Source: Candidatus Saccharibacteria bacterium
GTDB lineage: Bacteria; Patescibacteriota; Saccharimonadia; Saccharimonadales; Saccharimonadaceae
Assembly: GCA_016789455.1 (NCBI GenBank)
Contig: JAEUQU010000002.1
Span: 1-64,000 of the forward strand
Direction of reading: 5' to 3'
Length of the DNA stretch: 64,000 nucleotides
Positions 49,218 to 57,792 of this stretch are shown here, piece by piece. The notes under the pieces are model-generated. The model saw only the letters and a program-made list of their open reading frames with translations, searched no databases and was not told the origin of the DNA. Both the position numbers and the translations under genes were made by a program. Position 1 is the stretch's first letter; the number at the start of each line of letters is the position of its first letter.

Positions 49218-50144
49218 ATGTCGGCACTATCGCACCCTCATCATCGTTCTGGCTTTACTATCGTTGAGCTACTGATCGTCATCGTGGTCATCGGCATCCT
49301 TGCGGTGCTGGCGATCGGGGCATTCTCGCGGGCGCAGGACCAGGCCAGGGCGGCCAGTGTACAGTCCGACCTCAAGGCCTCCGCCAAGCAGCTGGAAAAG
49401 ACCAATACCGAGACAGGGGCGTATCCTGCCACTGCGGCCGGGTTGCCAGCCAGCCCCAATACGACCTATCAGTACGCATATGACAGCGCCGCCAACACGT
49501 ACTGCCTGACCGGTGAAAACGGCAATCAGATGTTCACCATCTCCAGCAGCGAGCGCGCTCCCAAGCAGGGCGGCTGCTTCGGGCATAACGCAGGCGGCCC
49601 GACGGTCATCACCAATCTGGCTACCCGGCCCAGCTTTGAAGTGGCTGGCGGTGTCAATGCCTACAACGCCACCTATGGCTTTCCGTCGGGCGGCGCCTAT
49701 GCTGGCACCAGTTTTGTCAGAGCTACCCGGACCAATACCACCGGGCAGGGCGGTCCTTGGTGGGACGCCGCCTTTGTGCAGCCCGGCCGGACATACCGGC
49801 TGACGCTCCATGCACGCTCCAACGTCACGTCACCACGTGATGTCAGCATCGAATGGATGAGCGGCTCATTCAGCATCATCAGTGTCAGCCCGGTGCAGGC
49901 GAGCGTCCCGATGACCTCCAACTGGACGCGCATCAGCGGCACCGCCACCGCACCCGCCGGCGCGAACTGGATGCGCGTGACGGTCTACACGAACGGCCCC
50001 GGCACCACCAGTGACTATGTGGATGTTGACGGCGTCATCATTACCGAAGGCACCAACACCTATAACTATGCCGATGGCAGCACCGCCGGCTGGACCTGGG
50101 GCGGCACCGCCCACGCATCAACCTCAAGCGGTATGGCACAATAA
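49218..50144 (+). CDS. Type IV pilin-like protein with CBM-like C-terminal domain
   Basis: 308-aa paralog of the gene at 47608. Leader HHRSG then FTIVELLIVIVVIGILAVLA, TTYQYAYDSAANTYCLTGEN, then a jelly roll: NLATRPSFEVAGGVNAYNAT, YRLTLHARSNVTS, NWTRISGTATAP and DYVDVDGVIITEG. TTGACC-17-CATAAT ends 11 bases before the ATG, so the mRNA is nearly leaderless. The stop overlaps the upstream start candidate of the ABC ATPase gene. Confidence 0.87.
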   Translation: MSALSHPHHRSGFTIVELLIVIVVIGILAVLAIGAFSRAQDQARAASVQSDLKASAKQLEKTNTETGAYPATAAGLPASPNTTYQYAYDSAANTYCLTGENGNQMFTISSSERAPKQGGCFGHNAGGPTVITNLATRPSFEVAGGVNAYNATYGFPSGGAYAGTSFVRATRTNTTGQGGPWWDAAFVQPGRTYRLTLHARSNVTSPRDVSIEWMSGSFSIISVSPVQASVPMTSNWTRISGTATAPAGANWMRVTVYTNGPGTTSDYVDVDGVIITEGTNTYNYADGSTAGWTWGGTAHASTSSGMAQ

Positions 50145-50161
50145 TGAAAAAGGACCACCCA

Positions 50162-51061
50162 ATGACTGCCCACGAACACGGCATCCTCACCCGCCTCGAC
50201 GCCAACGATATCACCAAGGACTTTGGCAACGGCCGCGGCATATTTGATGTCAACCTGACGGTCCATAAGGGTGAGATCGTCGGTTTCGTCGGGCCGAACG
50301 GCGCCGGCAAGAGCACGACCATCAACATTCTGACCGGCTTCATCAACCCCGACCGCGGCCACTTCGCCGTCCTGGGTGAAATGGCCGACACCGGCTCCAT
50401 CCATCACCTGATGTCCCGCATCGGCATCCTGCTTTCCGAACCGACCATCGAGCCGGACCTGACGGCTGCCCAGGTTTTCCGCCGCAGCCAGGAGCTGCTG
50501 GGCCTGGATTGCAGTCAGAACTGGCGCCGCATGAGCCAGGAGCTGGAACTGGACGTTGATAAGAAGGTCAAGAAACTGAGTCTGGGGAATAAGAAGAAGG
50601 TGGGCATCATCAACGCCCTGATGCACGAACCCGACCTGCTCATCATGGACGAACCGACATCCGGCCTGGATCCGCTGATCCGCAGCCGCTTCATGGCCAT
50701 GGTGAAGCAGATGGCCGATAACGGCGGCGCCGTCCTGCTCTCGTCACACGACCTGGGCGAAGTGCAGGCCATCTGCGACCGTATCGTCATGATCAAAGCC
50801 GGACGGGTCATCCTGTCTGATACTACCGACCATATCCTGGATAAAGCCGAGCGCGCCTTCCGCCTGCTTGCCCCGCCAAAGGAGCTGCTGGCGGCCATCC
50901 GTAAGCTGAAGATCCGTGTCACCGAAGAGGCCGGCAGCGAGGCCGTCATCCATACTGCGCACTACAAGGAGATGATCGAACTGCTGACCCGCCACAAGTT
51001 CTACAACTTTTACATCGAACGCCCGACGCTGGAAGAGACGTTCAAGGAGAATTACCGGTAA
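50162..51061 (+). CDS. ABC transporter ATP-binding protein
   Basis: 299 aa from ATG 50162, preferred because AGGA lies eight bases upstream; ATG 50144, overlapping the pilin stop, is the alternative. Walker A GPNGAGKST, signature KKLSLGNKKKVGI (a divergent LSxGxxK), Walker B LLIMDEPTSGLDPL and switch His in SSHDLGE. It drives an ABC-2 type exporter with the permease encoded two bases downstream. Confidence 0.94.
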   Translation: MTAHEHGILTRLDANDITKDFGNGRGIFDVNLTVHKGEIVGFVGPNGAGKSTTINILTGFINPDRGHFAVLGEMADTGSIHHLMSRIGILLSEPTIEPDLTAAQVFRRSQELLGLDCSQNWRRMSQELELDVDKKVKKLSLGNKKKVGIINALMHEPDLLIMDEPTSGLDPLIRSRFMAMVKQMADNGGAVLLSSHDLGEVQAICDRIVMIKAGRVILSDTTDHILDKAERAFRLLAPPKELLAAIRKLKIRVTEEAGSEAVIHTAHYKEMIELLTRHKFYNFYIERPTLEETFKENYR

Positions 51062-51063
51062 TC

Positions 51064-51879
51064 ATGTACAGCCTTACCTTGCTCGCCCAACAGTTCCGTT
51101 TGAAACTTGGATCGCTGGCCATCTGGACCATCGTCTGGTCTTTGCTGTTGCTCCTGTTCTCCAGCGTCTTCAATTCACTCAGTGATGACGCCGAGGAGAC
51201 GGCCAAGGTCTTTGAATCGCTCCCCAAGGAGTTGTACGGCGCGCTGAACATCAACCCGTCCGCCTATCTGACCAGCATCGAAAACTTCCTCTCCGGCCAG
51301 TTCCTGTTCGTCTATATGCTGGCAGGCACCATCTTTGCGTTCGCGCTCGGCGTCGGCGCCATCGGTAAGCGCATAGAGAACGGCACCATCGCCAATTTCC
51401 TGACCCGCCCGCTGCCGCGCGGCGACATCTACATCGTGCAGTGGCTGGTGAACTGCCTGTTCCTGGCGATGGCGGGCGCACTGGTCGGCGGCATCGCCTG
51501 GCTTATCTTTGATACCCTGCTCACGGGCCAGGATATTATTTCCGAGGGTTATTTCTTCTGGACCTTCACCGGTACGACGCTCTTGTTCATTACCTTCGCC
51601 ACACTGGGACAACTGGTGGGAACACTGATGAACGGCGGGCGGTCACTCGCGGTCGGGGCGGCCATCGCGGTTGCCAGCTACTTTATCAATGCGCTGGGCG
51701 CCATTGCCGAGCTGCCGCAGTGGCTGCAGTCGGTCTCGCTGTTCCACTACCTCGACGTGGCGACATTGCGCGATGAGTATGTCCTTAACGGCGAGCGCGC
51801 ACTGTATCTTGTTGGCTTCACGCTGTTATTCGTGCTGCTGGGCTGGCTGCTATTCCGCCGGAAAGACATTTATATCTGA
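51064..51879 (+). CDS. ABC-2 type permease
   Basis: 271 aa with six predicted membrane helices (AIWTIVWSLLLLLFSSVF, LAGTIFAFALGVGAIGKRIE, NCLFLAMAGALVGGIAWLIF, FTGTTLLFITFATLGQLVGT, and others) and the short GxNxxxNFLTRPLPR-type loop typical of ABC-2 permeases. Cotranscribed with the ATPase gene. Export of lipid, drug or polysaccharide is possible; substrate unknown. Confidence 0.9.
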   Translation: MYSLTLLAQQFRLKLGSLAIWTIVWSLLLLLFSSVFNSLSDDAEETAKVFESLPKELYGALNINPSAYLTSIENFLSGQFLFVYMLAGTIFAFALGVGAIGKRIENGTIANFLTRPLPRGDIYIVQWLVNCLFLAMAGALVGGIAWLIFDTLLTGQDIISEGYFFWTFTGTTLLFITFATLGQLVGTLMNGGRSLAVGAAIAVASYFINALGAIAELPQWLQSVSLFHYLDVATLRDEYVLNGERALYLVGFTLLFVLLGWLLFRRKDIYI

Positions 51880-51886
51880 TTTTTTA

Positions 51887-51915
51887 TTGCATTTTTTGTA
51901 AATATGTGGTATAAT
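51887..51915 (+). promoter_or_regulatory. Promoter of family E gene 7
   Basis: TTGCAT (51887-51892), 17 nt, TATAAT (51910-51915). Confidence 0.75.
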
Positions 51916-51955
51916 AGAAGGGTCACACTCCAACGACACTGTGTGAGGCTTTTCT

Positions 51956-52531
51956 ATGTATGTTCGCAGCGCCCGGACGGGCGGCGATGATTTCTGGGTG
52001 CCGGGCGAGTGTAACGCCCGCACCCGGCGGAACATCCGCCACCTGCAGGACGGCTACCTGGCCGACAGCAATACGGCCTGCCTGGTCCGCATGGGTCTCC
52101 TGTGCGGCAGCATGGTCGGGGCCGGTGCGGTGCTGGGCGGTCTGTTCCTGGACCGGGCGGCTGCCGGCTCGCTTGTCGGGTTGGTGATGGGTATCGTGGT
52201 GTTCTACGTGTCCGTCGTCTACCTGTGGCTACGGCCCGACAACACCATGCGGGCGATCCGCGTCAGTGACGTCCGGTTCCAGCTGCTGAGGGAGTGCGGT
52301 GCGCCGCCGCTTGCTCAGTACGGGGACGACGATGACTGCCGGGCGATCATCGGCCAGTACCTGGAGATGACGGCCGAACTGGCGCACATCTACTGCGGGA
52401 GGCCAAGCCGCATCTGCGTCGCCGAGGCGGAGACGCTGCTGGGGATGCAGGCACGCGCCACGGCCCAGCTGCTGGTGACGCATCATCTGCTCCACGATGC
52501 CGACAGGAAGCAGGAGGTGGTGGATCGCTGA
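51956..52531 (+). CDS. Family E protein 7 (distant, separated from the array)
   Basis: 191 aa. N-terminal DDFWVPGE corresponds to the W-x-x-G motif, two membrane helices (about 46-68 and 73-92), then VSDVRFQLLRECG and AIIGQYLEMTAELAHIY, the degenerate form of D-x-R-[LM] and LIDxYLxLT. The Pro-[VI]-x-K segment is lost. Lies 12 kb from the six tandem genes yet keeps a similar promoter and a hairpin terminator, so it is a separated paralog. Confidence 0.7.
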   Translation: MYVRSARTGGDDFWVPGECNARTRRNIRHLQDGYLADSNTACLVRMGLLCGSMVGAGAVLGGLFLDRAAAGSLVGLVMGIVVFYVSVVYLWLRPDNTMRAIRVSDVRFQLLRECGAPPLAQYGDDDDCRAIIGQYLEMTAELAHIYCGRPSRICVAEAETLLGMQARATAQLLVTHHLLHDADRKQEVVDR

Positions 52532-52557
52532 GCCGTCGCATCCGGTCACCGGCCATG

Positions 52558-52606
52558 GGGCCCTTCTGTACGCGGTACGTCCGCGTGCGGAAGGGCCCTT
52601 CTTCAT
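52558..52606 (+). terminator. Terminator of family E gene 7
   Basis: GGGCCCTTC pairs with GAAGGGCCC, with inner CGCGGTACGTCCGCG pairing, then TTCTTC. Confidence 0.78.
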
Positions 52607-52637
52607 GTGTGCCCCGATTTGGTGGTAGGATAGGGAT

Positions 52638-53234
52638 ATGACATCTTTCATCGTCGAGCAGAAGCTCACCGCATTCGTCAACAAATACAGCATCTACGCC
52701 GTCGGACCGGACGGGCAGAAGGGCGGGCTGATCTGTCTTGCACAGCAGAAGCGGCTGGCGTTCAAGGAAGAGATCCTCTTTTATGCCGACGAGGCAAAGA
52801 CCACCCTCGCCTTCAAGGTCAAGGCAGAGAAGGTGATTGATTTTCACGGCAAGTTCATCGTGCGTGATGCCCAGGATAATGAGCTCGGGCGGGTGCGCAA
52901 GGCCTTCAAGGCATCGCTGTTCCGCAGCACCTGGGAGATGCTTGATGTACAGGACAACGTCATCAGTACCGTCACCGAGGAAAATGCCGGCCTGGCCGTG
53001 CTGCGCCGTGTCTGGGATATGGTGCCAATTGTTGGGGACCTGCCATTCTTCTTCAAGTATCACTTTGTCTTTTATGCGCCAGGGGCGGCCACCATCCAGG
53101 CCAGGTACACCAAGACGACGCTGCTGCGCGACCACTACCGGCTCGATACTTTTGACGATGGCCTCATCAGCCAGGTGGGCTGGCAGACGCTTGTGGCGCA
53201 GTGTGTGCTGCTGGATGCGCTGCAGGGCCGGTAG
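52638..53234 (+). CDS. LURP-one-related/scramblase-like protein
   Basis: 198 aa. Consecutive strands (FVNKYSIYAVGPDGQKGGL, KEEILFYADEAKTTLAFKV, KFIVRDAQDNELGRVRKAFK, STWEMLDVQDNVISTVTEEN) and a hydrophobic C-terminal helix follow the tubby-like barrel of the LURP-one-related family. Cytoplasmic or membrane-associated. Convergent with the lipid kinase gene at 53238 with a four-base gap. Confidence 0.78.
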   Translation: MTSFIVEQKLTAFVNKYSIYAVGPDGQKGGLICLAQQKRLAFKEEILFYADEAKTTLAFKVKAEKVIDFHGKFIVRDAQDNELGRVRKAFKASLFRSTWEMLDVQDNVISTVTEENAGLAVLRRVWDMVPIVGDLPFFFKYHFVFYAPGAATIQARYTKTTLLRDHYRLDTFDDGLISQVGWQTLVAQCVLLDALQGR

Positions 53235-53237
53235 GCT

Positions 53238-54149
53238 TTAAATTATTGTTGTCAGCGCCTTGTGGGCAGACGTGATTCTGACATGGCTGCCGCCCTTGAT
53301 GATGACGAGCTCGCCGTCCAGCTGCATCGGCATCTTTTTGAGGGCGGTAAATTCGTATTCGGTCTGCTGGGTGGTGGTGCTAAGGCCGATGGTGGCAGCA
53401 GTGATGATCATCTTGAGGAGTTGGAACTTGTGCTTGTGGGGGAGATGCACCACATCGAACTGGCCGTCATCCGGCGTCAGGTCCGGTGCCAGCTTAAAGA
53501 TCTTGGCCATCTGGTTGATATTCATGAATAATAGGCTGTCAAGGCGGACGGTGCGGCCGCGGCGGAGAATTTTGAACGGCCGGTACTTCCAGAAGGTCTT
53601 GATGACGAAGCCGAGCTGGTTGAAGGCGTTGAGCGTATGGCGGTTGAGCTCGGCGGCTACCACCGGCGTGATGCCGACGCCGGCGTAGGAGTGGGCGTAG
53701 CGGGTGAGGCCGGCCTGGGCGGCGGTATCCTCGCTGGTGATGTCGACCCGCAGCAGGTCGATCTTAGTGACGCGGCCTGACAGGATGGCTTTGTGGAGCG
53801 GGTCGTCCTGCAAGGTGCGGCTGTGGTCATTGGCATTGCCCGCGGGCAGTACGGCGGCGATAGGGTGGCGGGCCTGTTTCTTATTGATGGCGTTCATGAT
53901 GCCGTTGACCACTTCGTTGTAGCCGCCGTCGCCACTGGACGATATGATGAGCGGACGCTCGTGCTTGCTGGCCAGCTTTTCGGCCAGCACCTCGGCATGA
54001 CCGGCGTATTTGGTGGGGATGCAGTCGACGGGCATGGTGATGCCCTCGTCCCGCCGCAGTATCTTGCGCAGGCCGTAGGCCATCTGCTTACTGTCGCCGG
54101 TGCTTTTGGGGTTGTAGATGATGGCAATTGTCGAATAGGGGTGTCTCAT
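53238..54149 (-). CDS. Diacylglycerol/lipid kinase-like protein
   Basis: 303 aa. DAGK catalytic motif SSSGDGGYNEVVNGIM, then AVLPAGNANDHSRTLQDDPL, with the second domain strands (SYAGVGITPVV, LLFMNINQMAK, DGQFDVVHLPHKHKFQL). It belongs to the DgkB/YegS/LCB5 superfamily and probably phosphorylates a lipid. CPR genomes rarely make their own lipids, so the substrate may be host-derived (inference). Confidence 0.88.
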   Translation of the reverse strand: MRHPYSTIAIIYNPKSTGDSKQMAYGLRKILRRDEGITMPVDCIPTKYAGHAEVLAEKLASKHERPLIISSSGDGGYNEVVNGIMNAINKKQARHPIAAVLPAGNANDHSRTLQDDPLHKAILSGRVTKIDLLRVDITSEDTAAQAGLTRYAHSYAGVGITPVVAAELNRHTLNAFNQLGFVIKTFWKYRPFKILRRGRTVRLDSLLFMNINQMAKIFKLAPDLTPDDGQFDVVHLPHKHKFQLLKMIITAATIGLSTTTQQTEYEFTALKKMPMQLDGELVIIKGGSHVRITSAHKALTTII

Positions 54150-54228
54150 GGTAATCCTTTATACAAGTCTACACTTACCGTACGGTTAAGCGCTACCATA
54201 CTATACCGTTAAGTGCTACTATGCGCAT

Positions 54229-54702
54229 ATGAAAAAGACAACAATGGGCAATCGGCGGCGGCTGGTGATCATGGGGCTGGCGTTGGCCGTGCTGGCTGTC
54301 GGCTGCGCGCTGGCTGTGCTTTACGCCCGCGAGGCGCCACGGCTGGCCAAGCGGGGCGAGACGCCGCTGATGGTGATCTCGTATACCGGTGGGATGTGCG
54401 CAGGCGGGCAGACCTGCCACTCCGAGCACGCCATCTATGAGGACGGAACCTTCATCGGCATGAGCCGGCTCAGCCCCGATGAAGTCAGCAAGCTGAAGCG
54501 CCTGGTGGCCGAGACGAAGATCCCGACGTACAAGGAGCGCAAACAGGCGTACTGTCAGTCATATGCCGACGGGTTGGATCTGAGCGTGGCATTTCCGCAG
54601 CGATATCCGGGTAAGACTTACACGCTCTGCAAGCTAGATATGCCGATTGATGACCCTATCGATACGTATATCGGTGAGCTTATTTCCAACCATGCCAACT
54701 AG
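54229..54702 (+). CDS. Anchored small protein with four cysteines
   Basis: 157 aa. Membrane helix at about 10-30 (VIMGLALAVLAVGCALAVLY), then an extracytoplasmic domain with SYTGGMCAGGQTCHSEHAIY and a second Cys pair (AYCQSYADG, YTLCKLD), probably disulfides. A TACTAT box lies six bases before ATG. Ends six bases before the glycosyltransferase gene. Function unknown. Confidence 0.7.
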   Translation: MKKTTMGNRRRLVIMGLALAVLAVGCALAVLYAREAPRLAKRGETPLMVISYTGGMCAGGQTCHSEHAIYEDGTFIGMSRLSPDEVSKLKRLVAETKIPTYKERKQAYCQSYADGLDLSVAFPQRYPGKTYTLCKLDMPIDDPIDTYIGELISNHAN

Positions 54703-54708
54703 CAGCGT

Positions 54709-55443
54709 ATGCGGCTGAGCGTCGTCATCCCGGTCTACAATGAGGCCGGGCAGATCGAGGACTGCCTGGCGTCGCTACGGGCGCAGACGCGGCCTGCGGA
54801 TGAGATTATCGTCGTCGACAACAACTGCAGTGACGATACGGCCGACCGGGCGCGCCGGTTTGGCGCACATATCGTGACGCAGCCCGTGCAGGGCATCTGG
54901 CCGGCCCGGGCGGCGGGCTTTGCTGCGGCACGCGGTGAGCTGCTGATAGGGACGGATGCTGATGCCCGGTTCCCGCCGGACTGGCTGGCGAAGATTGAGC
55001 AGTTGGCGCGCAAGCGGCCGGATGCGGTCGCCTTCAGCGGTCCGGGCCGTTTTTATGATGGCGGCAGGCTGCATAACCGCCTGGCAGACTTCTGGTATAT
55101 GTCGGCGTATTTCAAACTGGTGGGGGCGGCACTGATGACACCGCCGATCTTTGGCTCCAACTTTGCGCTGCGGGCGGAGGCCTGGCGGGCGGTCAGAGAG
55201 ACGGTGCATCTGGACGTGCCGGAGATCCATGACGATATCGACCTTTCATACCACCTGTTGCCGCTCGGGGCTATCGTCCATGACCATGGCATGGCCAACT
55301 TCATTTCCATCAGGCCTCTGCGGTCAATGCGGCAGATGATGCGGCGCTACCGGCGTGGGTTCCGTTCGATTTTCCTGCATTGGCCGCAGCAGGCGCCGTG
55401 GCGGCTGTATATGGAGCGTCGGTCCCGCCGCCCTCGCGGTTGA
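54709..55443 (+). CDS. Family 2 glycosyltransferase
   Basis: 244-aa GT-A enzyme: SVVIPVYNEAGQIEDCL, then VDNNCSDDT, the DxD-type GTDADARFPPDWL and the acceptor loop DVPEIHDDIDLSYHLLPLG, with a basic C-terminus (MERRSRRPRG). A cytoplasmic, membrane-associated sugar transferase for a lipid or wall glycan. Six bases after the upstream gene. Confidence 0.9.
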   Translation: MRLSVVIPVYNEAGQIEDCLASLRAQTRPADEIIVVDNNCSDDTADRARRFGAHIVTQPVQGIWPARAAGFAAARGELLIGTDADARFPPDWLAKIEQLARKRPDAVAFSGPGRFYDGGRLHNRLADFWYMSAYFKLVGAALMTPPIFGSNFALRAEAWRAVRETVHLDVPEIHDDIDLSYHLLPLGAIVHDHGMANFISIRPLRSMRQMMRRYRRGFRSIFLHWPQQAPWRLYMERRSRRPRG

Positions 55444-55485
55444 CGGTTGTGTGCAACTGCGCACACCGCTATAATCATGAGCAAC

Positions 55486-56211
55486 ATGAAACAATTCCTG
55501 CTGCACGACGTGCGCCTGTCGCAGTACTTTATCATCATCTTCAGCCTGGCGGTCGTCATCGAGGTGCTGCTGCCGAATACCAAGTTCGACCCCGGCGCGC
55601 TGACCTTGTTCTCGGTCAACTCGTTCCTGTACGGTTTTTACATCGCACCCATCCTGAGTACGCAGAAAGCGCGTATCGAGGAGCTGCATAGGATCGTGCG
55701 GCTGGAGGCAAACGCCATCTTTGCTATGGTGCTGCTGGTTAAGCCGCTGCCAAAGACGCTCCGCAACAGTATCCAGGGCATGTTCATTGATTATGTGGAC
55801 TCACTGGTGAAGCACCGCAGTCCGGAAGCCAGCGAAAAGCTGTATGAGCGGCTGATTTCGTTCTGCATCGAGTACAAGGGCAGCCATAAGGATGACATTG
55901 ACAAGCTGCTGGAAAAGCTGGTGGCCAATCAGATCAACAGGACAAATTTTACAATGCAGCGGGCCAACCGGGTGTACAGCAATGAGTGGGTCATTATGCT
56001 TGTGCTATTCTCGATTACCGCCTTCTTTGTGGCGGTCATGGATGCCGGGCACGGCCTGGGCTATCAGTTATTGGCAGCCTTGCTGCTGACCGGACTGAGC
56101 ATGCTCATGGTCATTCTCATCAAGTTCTCAACCTTATCTCACAAAAAGGCCAAGGAGATTTGGAATCCTTATAAAAAGCTTATGGAAAGTCATTTTTACA
56201 GAATTGATTAA
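55486..56211 (+). CDS. Membrane protein of unknown function
   Basis: 241 aa from ATG 55486; an ATG three codons earlier lies only one base after the TATAAT (55470-55475), so the later start, ten bases after the -10, is preferred. Two N-terminal helices (about 10-28 and 37-55), a long amphipathic helical middle (LRNSIQGMFIDYVDSLVKHR) and two C-terminal helices. No family recognised. The TTGTGT-17-TATAAT promoter suggests a leaderless mRNA. Confidence 0.7.
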   Translation: MKQFLLHDVRLSQYFIIIFSLAVVIEVLLPNTKFDPGALTLFSVNSFLYGFYIAPILSTQKARIEELHRIVRLEANAIFAMVLLVKPLPKTLRNSIQGMFIDYVDSLVKHRSPEASEKLYERLISFCIEYKGSHKDDIDKLLEKLVANQINRTNFTMQRANRVYSNEWVIMLVLFSITAFFVAVMDAGHGLGYQLLAALLLTGLSMLMVILIKFSTLSHKKAKEIWNPYKKLMESHFYRID

Positions 56212-56468
56212 AATTCGTTTTAGTGCGTGATATGATAGATAGCATGCAGGGGAACTGTGTTAGGGTCGGCATCATGCTGAAGCCCTGATGGCTGAGGGAG
56301 CCATTGTGCGAGGATACAGCTTGCATCATTGATTGGAACAGTTGTACATCAAACACTGTAAAAACTTTAAAACCATTATTAAATAAGTGTGCTTGTTTAT
56401 CGAAAGCAAGGCTTTTAGGGGTGGGCCGAAATACACTTATGCTATAGTTGAGGAGTTAGGGCAAGTAT
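56212..56468. other. Intergenic stretch before the GH6 gene
   Basis: 257 bases. A TATGAT box near 56231-56236, the structured candidate RNA at 56243-56328, a weak hairpin with TAAAAACTTTAAAA near 56338-56375, and a TATGCTATAGT box (56441-56451) that is the likely promoter of the cellulase gene. Confidence 0.5.
56243..56328 (+). ncRNA. Candidate structured RNA
   Basis: Possible nested stems: ATGCA/TGCAT (outer), CTGT/ACAG, AGGG/CCCT with inner GGCAT/ATGCT, and a hairpin ATGGCT-GAGGG-AGCCAT, together forming a three-way junction. It precedes the GH6 gene by 140 bases and has its own upstream -10-like box. No known riboswitch consensus was recognised. Confidence 0.35.
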
Positions 56469-57728
56469 ATGCGTATACCAAAGCAAAAATTTTACGTCCG
56501 TTTCAAATGGCAGTTAGCCGCCAGTGCCACGGCAGTCTTCGCCGTGGCCGGTCTGTGGGGGACCCTGGCCAGCCAGACGCCGGAGCGCAATGAGGCGCGT
56601 ATCGGTGCGATCGTCTACAGTACGGTCGACGGACAGGAGACGTTGAGAATCGTAGAGAGTCCGATCTCGGCCGATGCACCGGCGACGGTCCGTCCGGTCA
56701 GGACACAACAGATGGCTGCCCAGCCGGTGGCGACAGAGAGCAAGAGTGCGCCGGCGCCGGAGCAGACGGCTGCCGAGCCAAAGCCGGAGCCGGTACCGCA
56801 GCCGATGACGACTCAGAACGTCACGCAGCCGACATCCGTGCCGTCCAGTACCAACACTACCAAGGAGCCGATCGTGGTGCCACGGCAGATGGTGCCGACG
56901 CAGCCGTCAATCGGCCGTCCGGCGCTGTTCGTCGACCCGGCAATCGCAGCAAAAGGATATTTCCCGGAAATCGCCAGCCAGCCGCTTTCGACCTGGTTCG
57001 GTGAATGGAGCGGTAATGTTACCAACGCCGTCAACGATGCCGTTACAAAAGCAACCGCTGCCGGGGCCGCCCCGGTACTGGTGGCCTACAACATCCCCAT
57101 CCGCGACTGCGGCAGCTATTCCGCAGGCGGTGCGGCCGAAGCCGATGCTTACAAAAGCTGGATGCAAAGCTTCGTCAACGGCATCGGCCAGCGCAAAGCC
57201 TATGTCATTCTGGAACCGGATGCACTCGCTGGCATCTCATGCCTGGACGCAGCTGGCCAGCGCGCACGCCTGGAGCTGATCGCCGATGCCGTCAACAAGC
57301 TCAAGACCCAGACCAAGGCTTCGGTGTATATCGATGCCGGCAATGCCACCTGGATTGGCGCTTCGACCATGGCTTCCCGCCTGCGCTCGGCCAACGTGGC
57401 GATGGCCGACGGCTTCGCGCTGAACGTTTCCAACTTCATCAGCAACTCTGTCTCGCAGCAGTATGGCGACCAGTTGGCCAAGCAGATTGGCAAGCGCTAC
57501 GTGATTGATACCAGCCGCAACGGCAACGGTGCCGCTCCGGACGGTGAATGGTGCAACCCGGCCGGCCGTGCACTGGGCACCCGTCCGACCACCAGCACCG
57601 GCCAGCAGTATGTCGATGCCTACCTATGGATCAAGGTGCCCGGCGAATCCGACGGTACTTGTAACGGCGGCCCAAGCGCCGGACAGTGGTGGCCTGACTA
57701 TGCGCAGAGCCTGATCCGCAATAGCTAA
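56469..57728 (+). CDS. Glycoside hydrolase family 6 (cellulase)
   Basis: 419 aa. Signal-type helix (about 15-32), Pro/Thr/Ala-rich linker (about 60-140), then a GH6 barrel with VLVAYNIPIRDCGSYSAGG (catalytic acid Asp in RDC), VILEPDALAGISC, FALNVSNF, VIDTSRNG and WIKVPGESDGTCNGG, all GH6 hallmarks. It should hydrolyse beta-1,4-glucan outside the cell with inversion. SD GAGGAG before ATG; TATGCTATAGT promoter upstream. Convergent with a GH8 gene. Unusual for a CPR bacterium. Confidence 0.93.
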   Translation: MRIPKQKFYVRFKWQLAASATAVFAVAGLWGTLASQTPERNEARIGAIVYSTVDGQETLRIVESPISADAPATVRPVRTQQMAAQPVATESKSAPAPEQTAAEPKPEPVPQPMTTQNVTQPTSVPSSTNTTKEPIVVPRQMVPTQPSIGRPALFVDPAIAAKGYFPEIASQPLSTWFGEWSGNVTNAVNDAVTKATAAGAAPVLVAYNIPIRDCGSYSAGGAAEADAYKSWMQSFVNGIGQRKAYVILEPDALAGISCLDAAGQRARLELIADAVNKLKTQTKASVYIDAGNATWIGASTMASRLRSANVAMADGFALNVSNFISNSVSQQYGDQLAKQIGKRYVIDTSRNGNGAAPDGEWCNPAGRALGTRPTTSTGQQYVDAYLWIKVPGESDGTCNGGPSAGQWWPDYAQSLIRNS

Positions 57729-57738
57729 AAGTATGGCC

Positions 57739-57783
57739 TTAAAAAAGACCCGGCAGTCACGTGACCTGCCGGGTCTTTTTTCG
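57739..57783. terminator. Bidirectional terminator between GH6 and GH8
   Basis: AAAAAAGACCCGGCAG...CTGCCGGGTCTTTTTT, symmetric for both convergent genes. Confidence 0.9.
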
Positions 57784-57792
57784 TGGCAATGA

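Noticed and set aside
56243-56328. c-di-GMP or c-di-AMP (ydaO) riboswitch
   Set aside because: GGGGAAC and GAGGATACAGC segments recall such elements, but the conserved core strings and their order are absent.
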